Part shown: piece by piece, positions 9,378 to 19,554 of the stretch
Layout: every line of letters begins with the position of its first letter
How positions within the stretch are numbered: the stretch's first letter is position 1
NCBI GenBank assembly: GCA_020975725.1
Contig: QXJR01000009.1
Span: forward strand, 682,001 to 746,000
Reading direction: 5' to 3'
Length of the DNA: 64,000 nt
From: Picocystis sp. L7
Taxonomy: Eukaryota; Chlorophyta; Picocystophyceae; Picocystales; Picocystaceae
Translations under genes and position numbers: made by a program
The notes under the pieces: generated by a model
What the model was told of the DNA's origin: nothing
The model's database searches: none
Seen by the model: only the letters and a program-made list of their open reading frames with translations

Positions 9378-11354
9378 TCATACCATCACACGAGCGTCAC
9401 TGCTCACGACAGATGTGTCTTTATTCGACCTAGCCATGGCACTTTTGGAGTCATCGCTGTAAGCATGGGCTGTGGAAGGAACAGGTTCCCCAGCAGAAAC
9501 ACCCACTCCGTGTATCGTCCCTATGTCTGTCACGATTGTATGCTCTGGCTCCAGCGGATGTTGCGCATCTGTTATGTTAGAGTCAGCTCGTATGGCCCTC
9601 AGGGTAAAGCCAGCGCTTTCGTCTTGTGGGTCAAGAAAACTGTGTGTAGTACCCGTCAGATCCAATCCATGTGCTTCTCTTTGTTGGCAATGCTGCATAT
9701 CATCTCCATCTTTCTCTGCTGGCTGCTTGCAAAGAATGGAAACTTCTGCTTCGAGTTTTCGTCCTGGATGCTCAGCATCACTGATGTATGAAATCTCCTG
9801 CCTTGCTTGAGGAGCCTGCCCCTTTGGCTCAGGATTGTGTTGATCATACTGTGCACTTCCAAGAGGGCTTCTCCGCGAATCATGGCTAATATTAGCGGTA
9901 GATACTGCCCGCTCTGCAGACGTTGCTTCTCTTCGAGCATGCTGCACACACTCAGCCCGTGCTGAATCAGGAGGATCCCATGTTGCCACTGGATCACTGA
10001 CTAGCGACCCTTCTGCCCTCTTCTTCCTTGCTTTGTCCCTGTTATTGTGAAGCACCCGGCCACGCTTTTTGGAATGGTGCAAATGAAGCTGCCAGTCAAA
10101 CTCAGCGCTAACATTGCCGGTCTGATGCTCTCCGCCGTCGGCAGTCGACTCTGCTTTGATTTGCTTCCCCGAAGGTCCAGCGCGAGATTTTTCAAGTCGG
10201 ACACCAGCAAGCACTTGGCTCCCCACTGCAATGAGCCCGCCCTCTCCAAAATTGGGTGGTCTTGTGTTCTCCGCGGCCGGTTTTGCTGTCGTGGCGGCTT
10301 GTCTGTCTAATCCTGCTTGCAGGCCGTGTCTGGGACGGTCCACAAAATTTCGGTCCGTACTGTCACTTTGGATATTTAATTGCCTTTCCAGTGCGTTTTG
10401 TTTCGCATCTCTAAATGTAGGAGGTGCCAAGCTGTGTTCTGGATCGTTGGGGGGCATATCGCAGACACTCTCATGTTCTTGACGTTCCATGGGGACATTG
10501 AATTGCATCGGCGATGGAAAGGCACTGGTCACGACCCGTCCATTTGAGCTGTCAACAGCACGTTCGGTTGTTTGCATGCACACGATTGGCGCACCCAACT
10601 CGTAGCTGGGTCGATGCCGTGCGCACTCCACTAACATATGCCCTTTTGATAGCACTTCTCTAAGATCACCGCCCGAAATTTTCTCCAATTCACCGCTTTC
10701 ATAAAGAACAGTGATGGATTTGTGCTGGGGTCCGATTTCTACGACTTCGCCGGACCACCAGCTGTTGTCTTCCGGCCAATGGACTTTTACGCGTTCCCCA
10801 ATCAAATGGCTGTTGATTTCCCACTTTTCGAGCATTCGGTGATTGGCTGGCCGTTCCGCATCCGTCATGCACTGGTTGTCACCACTGTCTCCTGTTCTTC
10901 CCATCCTCGAGCCACTCCTACCCCTCCCTTCCGTTTCTCCTCCGAACTCACCCCTTCCGTCGCTTCCAGAGGTTCTTCTGCCGTCCACAGTGCGTCTGCT
11001 GGAGGACGGCCATCCGCGATCTTCGACCTCCGCACCCCGGCTTCCGCACACATCCCCTTCCGAGTTGCTTTTTCCATCGACTTCTGCAGTCCTCCACGCT
11101 CTCCCATCCAGGCTTTCGGACACATCGGCGACGCCACTGCGGAACGTCGACGCACGCCTTTCGCCACCTCTGGTCCTTTCTCCCGCATCTGCGCGCGCTT
11201 CCACGCTCATGGCCTCTTCCTCCACGTCCGTGCTTCCTTCTTCGACCTCACCACGTCCGAAACGCCTCGCCATCGCGCCGTCAAGCGCCGCCTTCGAGCG
11301 CAGCACGCGCCGAAGCGTCTCGATGCGAAATGGCGTCGTTGGCACGAACACCAC
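9378..11354 (-). CDS. Large disordered protein with one Tudor-like domain
   Basis: A 658-residue protein with a single recognisable fold. Residues about 183-235 (LIGERVKVHWPEDNSWW, then a GEVV strand, an LYESGELE turn and REVL) match the Tudor-like beta barrel of plant PDS5 and other chromatin proteins, which reads methylated histone residues. The rest is polar, rich in Ser, Glu, Gln and Arg, and probably disordered. It has one basic patch, SKKRGRVLHNNRDKARKKR, that could be a nuclear localisation signal. A chromatin-associated role is inferred from the domain. The start at 11354 opens an FVPTTPFRIETLRRVL stretch that looks coding; M28 or M50 are alternatives. The frame has no breaks. Confidence 0.65.
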   Translation of the reverse strand: MVFVPTTPFRIETLRRVLRSKAALDGAMARRFGRGEVEEGSTDVEEEAMSVEARADAGERTRGGERRASTFRSGVADVSESLDGRAWRTAEVDGKSNSEGDVCGSRGAEVEDRGWPSSSRRTVDGRRTSGSDGRGEFGGETEGRGRSGSRMGRTGDSGDNQCMTDAERPANHRMLEKWEINSHLIGERVKVHWPEDNSWWSGEVVEIGPQHKSITVLYESGELEKISGGDLREVLSKGHMLVECARHRPSYELGAPIVCMQTTERAVDSSNGRVVTSAFPSPMQFNVPMERQEHESVCDMPPNDPEHSLAPPTFRDAKQNALERQLNIQSDSTDRNFVDRPRHGLQAGLDRQAATTAKPAAENTRPPNFGEGGLIAVGSQVLAGVRLEKSRAGPSGKQIKAESTADGGEHQTGNVSAEFDWQLHLHHSKKRGRVLHNNRDKARKKRAEGSLVSDPVATWDPPDSARAECVQHARREATSAERAVSTANISHDSRRSPLGSAQYDQHNPEPKGQAPQARQEISYISDAEHPGRKLEAEVSILCKQPAEKDGDDMQHCQQREAHGLDLTGTTHSFLDPQDESAGFTLRAIRADSNITDAQHPLEPEHTIVTDIGTIHGVGVSAGEPVPSTAHAYSDDSKSAMARSNKDTSVVSSDARVMV

Positions 11355-12956
11355 ATCCTCTCCATCCTCGGACCGTACCCGGAGCGGTCCCTGTCGCTCT
11401 GAGTCTTACACTGTCCATCCGGTCTTTGAACGGTCCCTGGAGGGTCCGGGGTGGGATGGAGAGACCGAATGGATCTCCGAGCACGAACGGGTAAAATATC
11501 CCACCCTAGCAACGAGGGGATGGCAGGCATGCACGCACACGTGTGGTCGAAACAAAGATGGTGCACTGGAAAGAAGCGAAGATCACTGGAAATTCGGGGA
11601 TCTCGACGGTGGAAAGGAAAAGACGTCCTCGATACCGCCGGCGAATCGAGGTTGCGAACCAAACCAGTCTCCCATTCGCGTGGATGGCGGACGGGTTACG
11701 TTCGATCTCCGAACGTGTAGCATTGGCATTCAAGATGCATTCGGCTTTCGAAATGGTTGTCGATCGGATTTTGCTGCCGCTCTCTTCGACCATGTATTCT
11801 TACTTTCTCCGACACGAGGGTGATGGGGAGAAAAATGATATTTGAAAGATGACGAATTGTGTGCTATTGGGAAGTGCGAACCGGACCCTCCATGTCTCCA
11901 GATTCGTTCGTGCTTTGATCAGCAAGAATGTATGGATCTTGTTATCTCGGGTTTCCGAAAGTAAATCGAGTTTTGGAACCACTTTGCGACTTGGATCCCC
12001 TTTTACGCATGGCGAACAAGATTCAATGGTCCAACACACTAGAAGGTCACCATTGCGGTTTTTTGCCGACGGGAAAAACGTATAGATGGGGCGGGTGGAC
12101 GATCGGAGGATGTGAATGACCATGTGCGGCCGAGTTCAATTGCCCGGGCTTCGACGTTGAAAAATCTCGCTATGTACACGCCACCCGCAGTGTAGGTGAC
12201 TATGTGTCCTTTCACTAGCCAACATAATTTGAAACTGGAGGATCCCCACCCTCACTCGCCCAGACCTTTCCATGGACGAGCGAACGACTTCCTGTCGATC
12301 TGCATCGGCCGAGGAGTGCATTACCTCCGTCTCTTCGGCATCGGCACGTTGCTCGTGGACGTCGAGGCTAGTTGCTACGGCCCACCCCTCCCGGCTGGGA
12401 CCTCGGGTTCCTTCGTATCGATATCTACCTCGTCTTCCATCGCCATCATTCCCGGTTCCATCGAGATCTTTTTCCTTCGCCCGCTTTTCCTCCTCCATCG
12501 ATACCTTTTGCCCGGTATCGCGATCTTCGTGCAAATTCATCGAAATCTCGATGGGGAGGTTCCTTTCCCCTTCCCGAGACGAAGACAAGTGCACGTGATC
12601 GCATCCGACGCGCCAAGGTCCGCTTTTCGCGCGCTTCACGTCGCGCCATCGCACCTGCTACCTTCCCGTCGGTGGTTGGAAGGACGCAGTGGAAAGTCAG
12701 GAGACTCGAGGAAAGCGAGCACGCAGCGTAGGCGTCGGTGGTGGACGCGATCGGCCGACGATCCTCCACGACTGGCCGGAAGAGGACCTGTTCCATGGCG
12801 TGCGAGATCTGGACGATCGTGGCGCTGCTATACTCGCGTTCGTCCGAGCTGGACACGGACTGATCCGGTAGACTTAGACGGAAGGAGACACGGCGGACCA
12901 GTCTTTGCGACGAAACGCCCAGCGGTCGTGACGAAGGTGGTTCGAAGCGGAACACG
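11355..12956. promoter_or_regulatory. 1.6-kb divergent region between Tudor-like gene and cytosine deaminase-like gene
   Basis: No gene recognised. From 12416 to 12555 the words ATCGATATC, ATCGAGATC, ATCGATACC, ATCGCGATC and TCGAAATCTCGATGG occur five times within 140 bp, about 400-540 nt before the cytosine deaminase start. This is the densest cluster of that word in the window. A CACGTG lies near 12592. Confidence 0.4.
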
Positions 12957-14633
12957 ATGGACGACGGGAAGGCAAACGGCACGAAAGCCGAGAGAGGCAC
13001 GCACGAGCACGCGTACACGATACGAAACGCGACAGTACCTGCCTGTTTGATCGTGGGGGCTTCGGAAATGGGACTCGCTCAAGATCGCGATTCCCTCGTA
13101 CGAGTGGACCTTGACGTGGAAGACGGGAAGATTGCGAATATCAGAGCGAGCCAACCGAACGCGAAGCAAATCGACCAGAGGCACACGATAGACGTGCAGC
13201 ATGGTATGGTATTGCCAACCTTTGTGGACATGCACACGCACATAGACAAAGGACACACGTGCGAAAGGAGTCCGAATGTGGACGGAAGCCTAGGTGGTGC
13301 AGACAGCGCCTGCTTGGCGGACGAAGAGTTTTGGAACTTCGACGACGTGAAAAGGCGTATGGAGTTTAGCATTCGCTCGGCATATGCGCATGGAACCTCA
13401 GCGTTGCGCACACATTTGATGAGTGGACCCATCCAAGGAAGCATGGCCTGGCCAATGTTTGCAGAGCTGAAAGAAAAATGGAAAGGGAAGGTCGAATTGC
13501 AGGCAGTCTCGCTCGTTGTCCTCAGTTTTTATCGAGATGAAGATGCTGCAGTACGCCTGGCAGATGTCGTGCAGCAATTTGGCGGGGTACTTGGGGCTGC
13601 CGTTTCTTGCAGTGATGCTGGCGGCACAGACAGGGATGACTGGACAACCTGTGGTGCAGAAATGCCACATCTGTTGGACACGATTTTCAAACTTGCTAGT
13701 GAGCGAGACCTGGATGTGGATTTCCATGTTGACGAGAATGGAAACGTGGAGAGTATGGGCTTGCGTCGTATAGCAGAAGCAGCCATCCGCAACAACTTCA
13801 AGGGGAAAGTCGTTTGTGGTCACTGTTGTTCCCTTGCTGTGCAACCTCCTGAAGTAGTGAAAAGGACCATGGACATCGTGGCGAAAGCAAGCATTACAGT
13901 CGTGTCTTTGCCCATGGTAAACTTGTGGCTACAAGACCGGGACCACCCTGACCATCCATGGCGGAAGCAATCAGGCCAGTCGGTGCCCCTCCACTGTACA
14001 CGCACACCTCGCAAGCGCGGCATCACCCTGCTTCATGAACTACGTTGTGCCGGGATACCCGTAGCCGTGGCTAGCGACAACACACGGGACCAATTCTATG
14101 GGTTTGGCGACCTGGATATGTTGGAAGTCTTCAACCAGTCTGTGCGTATTGGGCATCTAGATAAGCCTTTCGATTCCTGGCCAAACATCTGCACTTCCGT
14201 GCCCGCGGATGCCATGCGTCTCCCGACGCATGGTAGAATAAAGATTGGTGGGCCTGCTGACCTGGTGCTCTTTCGTGGTCGATGCTATAGCGAACTCCTC
14301 GGGAGGCCACAGCATGATCGCATCGTGATACGAAAAGGGCTCCGAATCAGCACAGATCTCCCTGACTACAGAGAATTAGATTTTGATTTGGAAAAAAAAG
14401 TATATGTGCACGAAGCACGGGATTGCCCTTCCAGTGGATTCGCGTTGCCTTTCTTCATTGGTTGCTTCCCAGGAGAGGATAGGAATGGTTTGTCCCTGGA
14501 AAAAAAGCAAGCAAACAGGCATTTGCTGCTAGAGCAGGAGAGGTACTCACAGACCGTCATCCTGGGTGCCTGCGTGATGGCCATTGCCTGCACCGTTGCA
14601 CTGACCAGCAGATTCATGAAGAACTTCGACTGA
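12957..14633 (+). CDS. Cytosine deaminase-like amidohydrolase with C-terminal membrane helix
   Basis: A 558-residue amidohydrolase-superfamily metalloenzyme, closest in motif layout to the CodA cytosine deaminase group, which converts cytosine to uracil and ammonia in pyrimidine salvage. Metal ligands are visible in order: HTH at H93/H95, H257 in DFHVDENG, H289 in GHCC and the aspartate D374 in SDNTRD. The body ends near residue 480. An added tail of about 80 residues carries a hydrophobic segment at 533-551 (QTVILGACVMAIACTVAL) followed by SRFMKNFD, the shape of a tail anchor. No usual CodA has this. The substrate is not certain: related amidohydrolases act on other cyclic amidines. The start at 12957 gives a 20-residue polar lead. 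It is convergent with TRAPPC4, 71 bp away. Confidence 0.75.
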   Translation: MDDGKANGTKAERGTHEHAYTIRNATVPACLIVGASEMGLAQDRDSLVRVDLDVEDGKIANIRASQPNAKQIDQRHTIDVQHGMVLPTFVDMHTHIDKGHTCERSPNVDGSLGGADSACLADEEFWNFDDVKRRMEFSIRSAYAHGTSALRTHLMSGPIQGSMAWPMFAELKEKWKGKVELQAVSLVVLSFYRDEDAAVRLADVVQQFGGVLGAAVSCSDAGGTDRDDWTTCGAEMPHLLDTIFKLASERDLDVDFHVDENGNVESMGLRRIAEAAIRNNFKGKVVCGHCCSLAVQPPEVVKRTMDIVAKASITVVSLPMVNLWLQDRDHPDHPWRKQSGQSVPLHCTRTPRKRGITLLHELRCAGIPVAVASDNTRDQFYGFGDLDMLEVFNQSVRIGHLDKPFDSWPNICTSVPADAMRLPTHGRIKIGGPADLVLFRGRCYSELLGRPQHDRIVIRKGLRISTDLPDYRELDFDLEKKVYVHEARDCPSSGFALPFFIGCFPGEDRNGLSLEKKQANRHLLLEQERYSQTVILGACVMAIACTVALTSRFMKNFD

Positions 14634-14704
14634 ACCCTGTGTAACGATTTCGAATACTCATTCCGTGTTTACGTGGGGACGCACCACCTGTTCACTCCTG
14701 TCTA

Positions 14705-15203
14705 CTACTGCTTGGCAAATAGTCTTTCCAGGTTGGCATCAAAAAGTTCACATCTTATGGGCATTTCTGTCTCGTAGAAAGGATTCTTTAGCACATAATC
14801 TGTGTAAAGATCAAAGACCTTGCGCAGCAGCCTTGGAACGGCTTGCATTCCCGACGAGCAAGTGACGAAGAATTTGGTGCCCGTTCTTGATTGGTAGCAG
14901 TGCAGATCGAAGGAGTCCGCCTCCAAGTGCGTGATGCCTGTGCAGCCCTTCACCGGTGAGATTTGTGCGGCGATGGCGTTCAACGAATGCCTTTACAAGC
15001 AGCATGTCGATGGCGAATCAGTCCTTCGCTCTTCTCTTGTCGAAATCGATACCTCGCTTTGCGGACAACGTGGAACGATCGGCTTACCATATGCTCGCGA
15101 AGCGGAGGGTGTTGTTTGTGTCCAACTTCACAATGTCCGCGAAGTCTCGTTGATAGATGAGTCCACCGCTCTTGTTGATGACGTACAATGAATACAGTCC
15201 CAT
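14705..15203 (-). CDS. TRAPPC4: TRAPP complex subunit 4 (synbindin/Trs23), one 97-nt intron
   Basis: The exons are 15203-15088 and 14990-14705, joined across a GTAAGC...TAAAG intron of 97 nt in phase 2, giving 133 residues. The join restores the conserved tryptophan-histidine of the family (FASIW then HSLNAIAAQ). TRAPPC4 is a longin-fold core subunit of the TRAPP tethering complexes, which activate Rab1/Ypt1 for ER-Golgi traffic. Diagnostic stretches are YSLYVINKSGGLIYQ at the N-terminus, DSFDLHCYQSRTGTKF in the middle and YVLKNPFYETEMPIRCELF near the end. The length matches plant orthologues and lacks the PDZ-like insertion of animal TRAPPC4. The protein is complete. It is convergent with the amidohydrolase gene. 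Confidence 0.9.
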
Positions 15204-15391
15204 CGCTTTCTTCTCGTGCGTTCGTCCTATTTCTTTGTCACTGTGCCACTTATCGACGGTCCAGCACGCGTACAGGAGCTCTGTCGTTCCAATCCACCAA
15301 CCGTCGACGAAACTGTGTTCGCTCTCCAGGGCCAGCTGTGTGTCACCAACTATATTATTACCTTTGTCCCCGTGAGTGGCAGAGTGTCTTC

Positions 15392-15771
15392 AGACCACGT
15401 GTTTCTTCCCTCGTTCTTCGGGTGGGGGAAGGAGCGTGTCGGTCGTCGTAGTATAGTGGTGAGTATTCCTGCCTGTCACGCAGGAGACCCGGGTTCAATT
15501 CCCGGCGACGGCGGCGAAACCCAGCCTCGCCCCGCCGAAGCAGGCGGATCGGACTCCCTTTTTGGAGGGATGGGAACCAACCTGGCCCTCCTTCGCGGGA
15601 ACCCCGGGGGAGGAGATGACCCGCCCCAACAAAAGGGTGGAAACAAACAAGCGAAAGGGAAACCCAAACCAACAAAGGGTAGAGTCGAACGATGCGGAAA
15701 ATACGAACCAGAATACCCAAACCCAAAAGGAAAAAAAAAAAAACGGGGCACGAAACCGAAAGACAGGGGAG
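15392..15771 (+). repeat. 380-bp repeat with tRNA-Asp, left arm of an inverted pair
   Basis: This segment recurs in reverse complement at 18615-18993. By eye the only difference is one A in the poly-A run (13 versus 12). Each arm contains 50 bp of tRNA 5' flank including CACGTG, the whole tRNA-Asp gene, and about 258 bp of 3' flank with a T5 run, a GC-rich stretch and an A-rich stretch. The 2.84-kb spacer between the arms carries the SAM carrier gene. Confidence 0.93.
15442..15513 (+). tRNA. trnD-GUC: tRNA-Asp (GUC), copy 1
   Basis: A 72-nt intronless tRNA. The acceptor stem pairs GTCGTCG (15442-15448) with CGACGGC (15506-15512) with one G-T wobble, and the discriminator is G, as expected for Asp. 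The anticodon stem CCTGC/GCAGG encloses loop CTGTCAC, with anticodon GTC at 15475-15477. The A box (TAGTATAGTGG) and B box (GGTTCAATTCC) are intact. A T5 run about 45 nt downstream could terminate Pol III. Confidence 0.95.
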
Positions 15772-17144
15772 AGAGGAGTTATGTACGAGCCGTGTCTACA
15801 ATGGCTGGCATGCTACAAGGAGCCGATCGTCCTTGTGAGGCAAGCATGGGTACATGTTGTGGATTTCGAGGCATTGGGCATTTTGCCGTCCTTTCGCTTT
15901 GTTCGACAAACGTTGTTCTTCTCGGTATATTAAGCGTGACTTTTCCCAAATTGAACGGTGTTGTAACAGCTTCCAATGAGTTCACATCGATGGATTGGGT
16001 CGGGTTACTCATCCCATCGTTGCGAATCCATAGTTTTCGTTTTAATAGGCGTCACTTGCATTGCATCGATGAGCATAGTTTACCAATTCGATGGTATGCC
16101 AAAATTTCTCCTTCGCAACATGATGTATCTAGCGCACACGCGGTGCCTTCTATAGTTCATCCATAATCTGCGTCTCAAGACATGCTTTGAGTTGCAATCG
16201 CCACGCGGTCATACTTTGGCAAATCAAGAGGCACATGTAGGAAACACGGCATCCCCTAGCTTGGATGATGGTCGCGACGGTGATAAAGAGACGAATATTT
16301 GTTTCTTACTCGTATTTTTGTGTTGTATATTTGCGAACGAGGGCCCCACACAAACTTAGTACGAGCGACAGTACGAGCCTTTTGTGGATCCCGCGAGCGT
16401 TTGAGGATTCTGAGACGTGAGCTCACTCTTTCCCACTAGACATTGCGCGGTGAACTCAGGGTTCCATCCGTGCACAAACTTTCGGGTGTGTCTTGGCGCT
16501 GCGTCCACAGCACGGACAAACACGGGCCCTGACATCTCCGCTTCACGGTCCGTATGCTTGACCCTTCCTTTGGTGGATGGACGATCCGTTCGAATCTTCG
16601 ACACGTCCCGGGTCTCACCGTATCGCATTTCCCTTTCCGACCGGATCCCTTTCGGGTCCATGTCGGACACCCGTTCCCTTTCAATCGGGGTTCGTAACAT
16701 CGAACCCATCGTTTCGTTCGGCGCAACAGCGCGCCTTCGCGTGCGCTCGCTTCGGCCTCTTCCGCGATGCTGAGCGCCTCCCGTCGGCTCCAAAGGCATA
16801 GGAGAGATTGCATGGAGAAGGACGGATTCTGGACAGGGTCTCACGCGGGACAAACAGGAGCCGAACGGTGCGCAAGCGTCGGGACACGCGCCGCCACGAA
16901 CCCAACGAGGACCAGACGCACGTCGAGAGGGAAGGTGGACGGACAGCGAGCTCTTCGTTCGAGGAGGGAACGGATCGCGGAAGAAGGATCAAGCGAAGCT
17001 GACTCGATCGAATGCAGGACGTTCACCGGTGCGTGGACACGAGGGGGCTGGAGAAGCGATGCCAAAGACACAGGCCTGCAGTACGCGTACTTGGAAACAG
17101 CGGGCTTCGGAGGAAAGACGAAAGTGGGCGTCAAACCGAAGTTG
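15772..17144. other. Intergenic spacer between tRNA-Asp and SAM carrier
   Basis: No gene recognised. Part of it (15900-16350) is AT-richer than average. The interval 16767-17144 is open in frame with the carrier and could in principle extend its N-terminus, but it is arginine-rich and unlike carrier sequences. Confidence 0.35.
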
Positions 17145-18086
17145 ATGCTGGTGTCGAGAGGGGAAACAGGACCCCTACTTATGCGCTCCGAAATGGAAGA
17201 GTATGATCCACGAGCGCAGTCGTCAGGAACGGCCACCGAAGAGGTGTGCGTCCTACCTGCGGCGATGGCCGAGCATGCAATCGCTGGAGCGGTTGCTGGA
17301 GGAACGGTGGAAGCCATACTTTACCCTCTAGATACTATCAAAACACGATTGCAAGCGGCCACAGGAGGGTGGGCAGCGGCACGAACTGGTGTTTTCAAAG
17401 GCCTGTACCAAGGGATGGGCACAAGTGTTGTTGGAAGTATGCCATCCACTGCAATTTTCTTCGCAACGTACGAGTGGGCCAAAAGAGTTTGCCTCGTACG
17501 CCTGCCTGAAAGCTTGTCTTCAGTGGCGCACTTGACAGGGGCTGTTGCTGGATCAATCACTGCATCCTTGGTGCGGACGCCGGCAGAGATAATAAAGCAG
17601 CGGCTGCAATGTGGGCAGTACAAAACCCCCACGGCTGCTATCCAAGGCACCTACAGGGCTGCAGGAGTTGCAGGGTTTTATAGGGGAGTCGTTCCAATGC
17701 TGCTTCGAGATCTACCGTTCAATGCCGTAGAATTTGTTGCCTACGAGCAGTTCAAGTTGCTCTATTTGAAGCTTAAGGAGCAGAACAACGCCGAACTGAC
17801 GCCTCGGGAAAGTGCTGTACTTGGGGCTTTATCCGGGGCTACCACTGGGGTTTTGACAACTCCTTTAGATGTGGTGAAGACCAGGTTGATGCTAGAAGAA
17901 TCTGCTCTAACTGCTGGAAATGTAGTCAGCACGTTGTGGCGGGAGGGTGGAATGTCCGCGTTTTTTCGGGGCGTTACTCCAAGGCTATTGTGGATAAGTA
18001 TAGGTGGGAGTATTTTCTTCACGGCCCTCGAGACCACAGAACATGCACTTGCAAAGCACCGCATGGCAAAACAGAAGTATGCCTGA
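17145..18086 (+). CDS. SAMC: S-adenosylmethionine-type mitochondrial carrier family transporter
   Basis: A mitochondrial carrier family protein of about 313 residues with three repeats. The signature motifs are PLDTIKTRL, TPAEIIKQRLQ and PLDVVKTRLM, ending each first helix of the repeats. The last helix region PRLLWISIGGSIFF is typical of plant and yeast SAM carriers (SAMC/Sam5), which exchange cytosolic S-adenosylmethionine for S-adenosylhomocysteine in mitochondria or plastids. The start is uncertain: ATGs at 17145, 17181, 17193 and further in are all in frame, and the frame is open back to 16767. I chose 17145 because it gives a lead of about 40 residues, as in relatives. The gene lies inside the spacer of the tRNA-Asp inverted repeat. 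Confidence 0.85.
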   Translation: MLVSRGETGPLLMRSEMEEYDPRAQSSGTATEEVCVLPAAMAEHAIAGAVAGGTVEAILYPLDTIKTRLQAATGGWAAARTGVFKGLYQGMGTSVVGSMPSTAIFFATYEWAKRVCLVRLPESLSSVAHLTGAVAGSITASLVRTPAEIIKQRLQCGQYKTPTAAIQGTYRAAGVAGFYRGVVPMLLRDLPFNAVEFVAYEQFKLLYLKLKEQNNAELTPRESAVLGALSGATTGVLTTPLDVVKTRLMLEESALTAGNVVSTLWREGGMSAFFRGVTPRLLWISIGGSIFFTALETTEHALAKHRMAKQKYA

Positions 18087-18175
18087 GAGCCCCCATCCCT
18101 GCAGTTGCGAATCCATATTAGGATGAAATTCTGTGCTGTTGCACAACCACCATACAGAACGCGTTTCTGGAAGGA

Positions 18176-18181
18176 AATAAA
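18176..18181 (+). terminator. Candidate poly(A) signal for SAM carrier
   Basis: AATAAA about 90 nt after the carrier stop codon, on the same strand. Confidence 0.4.
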
Positions 18182-18614
18182 TGACAACGACATGCCTCTG
18201 TTGCATCACCTGTGAAGAAAGGCACAAACACATCATCCGCTATGAAGGCCAGGTAGTCGGTGACAATCTTACCGTCTACCGCAGAAAGAGATCGCCTTCA
18301 GGAAGGAATGCATTCCATGGCGTTAACATGCCTCCCACAAATTTCCTTCTGTCGCGCACTGGTTGGACTACCACTCGAGTAACGTCCTTGAATGACGTAC
18401 TGGTGATTCATCTGATAGTGTGCTTTCCGCGTCTCGTTTTCCAATAGCCACGTCTGTCCGAGACCCTCAAAACGATGAAAAATTTCAGAACATCAACAGA
18501 TCTCGTTCCAATCTTAGCCACTTGTATCGAATCCTCTATGGCATCGTTTCATCGATGCTCGTCGCGATTGCAGGCCATCGATTCGATCGGGTGGAGGATT
18601 ATCCCGTCGTTCTA
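18182..18614 (-). other. Coding-like stretch, gene structure unresolved
   Basis: On the minus strand between about 18200 and 18470 there are protein-like stretches in more than one frame, for example TRVVVQPVRDRRKFVGG and VTDYLAFIADDVFVPFF. Neither is part of a long frame with a clear start. The candidate splice sites I tried (GTACGT...GACAG, GTAAGA...TTCACAG) do not give one clean reading. It could be a short multi-exon gene convergent with the SAM carrier, or a decayed gene. I do not recognise a family. Confidence 0.25.
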
Positions 18615-18993
18615 CTCCCCTGTCTTTCGGTTTCGTGCCCCGTTTTTTTTTTTTCCTTTTGGGTTTGGGTATTCTGGTTCGTATTTTCCGCATCGTTCGA
18701 CTCTACCCTTTGTTGGTTTGGGTTTCCCTTTCGCTTGTTTGTTTCCACCCTTTTGTTGGGGCGGGTCATCTCCTCCCCCGGGGTTCCCGCGAAGGAGGGC
18801 CAGGTTGGTTCCCATCCCTCCAAAAAGGGAGTCCGATCCGCCTGCTTCGGCGGGGCGAGGCTGGGTTTCGCCGCCGTCGCCGGGAATTGAACCCGGGTCT
18901 CCTGCGTGACAGGCAGGAATACTCACCACTATACTACGACGACCGACACGCTCCTTCCCCCACCCGAAGAACGAGGGAAGAAACACGTGGTCT
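18615..18993 (-). repeat. 379-bp repeat with tRNA-Asp, right arm of the inverted pair
   Basis: Reverse complement of 15392-15771 with a single A missing. The limits are sharp: outside the shared block the two sequences diverge at once on both sides. Confidence 0.93.
18872..18943 (-). tRNA. trnD-GUC: tRNA-Asp (GUC), copy 2
   Basis: Identical in sequence to the tRNA at 15442-15513 but on the minus strand. All stems, both internal promoter boxes, anticodon GTC and discriminator G are intact, so both copies should be functional. Confidence 0.95.
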
Positions 18994-19554
18994 AAACACA
19001 CTGACATTCCGCGTGATAGGGGTGTATATATAACTTAGATTACTCGATGCCATTTCGACTCCGCAAATTTGGTCGTTGCGCAGGACGGAAACAGATCGGA
19101 TCATGCGATTCGCTGACACGTGTTCATAGAAACAGGCAGAAATCTCGTCGAATCGAAAGGTAGGCGCATTGCCAACTGTATCATTTTGCTTCTCTCACGG
19201 GAAAGGTAGACGGTTCTGGAGCATACCCCTACGAAAGGCTCGGAAAGGAATGCCTTCCTGTGTATGCCATCGTTCATGCAACTACAGCTAAGGGCGATCA
19301 AGCAGCGACAATTCTTACGTTCGTTCAACTTCGATACGAAGGTTTAACAGCGTGCTGTCGACAGCTGCTAGGCTCATAACAGCATGCACCCTTCCTAAGT
19401 GCGATCTGATGGAGCAGACCAGGTACGCAAGCGCAGAAGAGATGCACCATGTCCACAGGTGATCCACAACTATCTTGATTTGGATATAAGCAACACGTTT
19501 TATATACAGAGGAAGCAACACTACTGTAAAAGATACTCAATGCCCTATACCATA
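18994..19554. other. 3' flank of the MATE gene, no gene recognised
   Basis: Nothing recognisable beyond short open frames. The interval follows the right arm of the tRNA inverted repeat and precedes the MATE stop codon. Confidence 0.4.

Noticed and set aside
15392-15771. tRNA-derived SINE
   Set aside because: The match includes 50 bp upstream of the tRNA, both tRNAs are intact, the block does not end in a poly-A tail, and there are only two inverted copies here.
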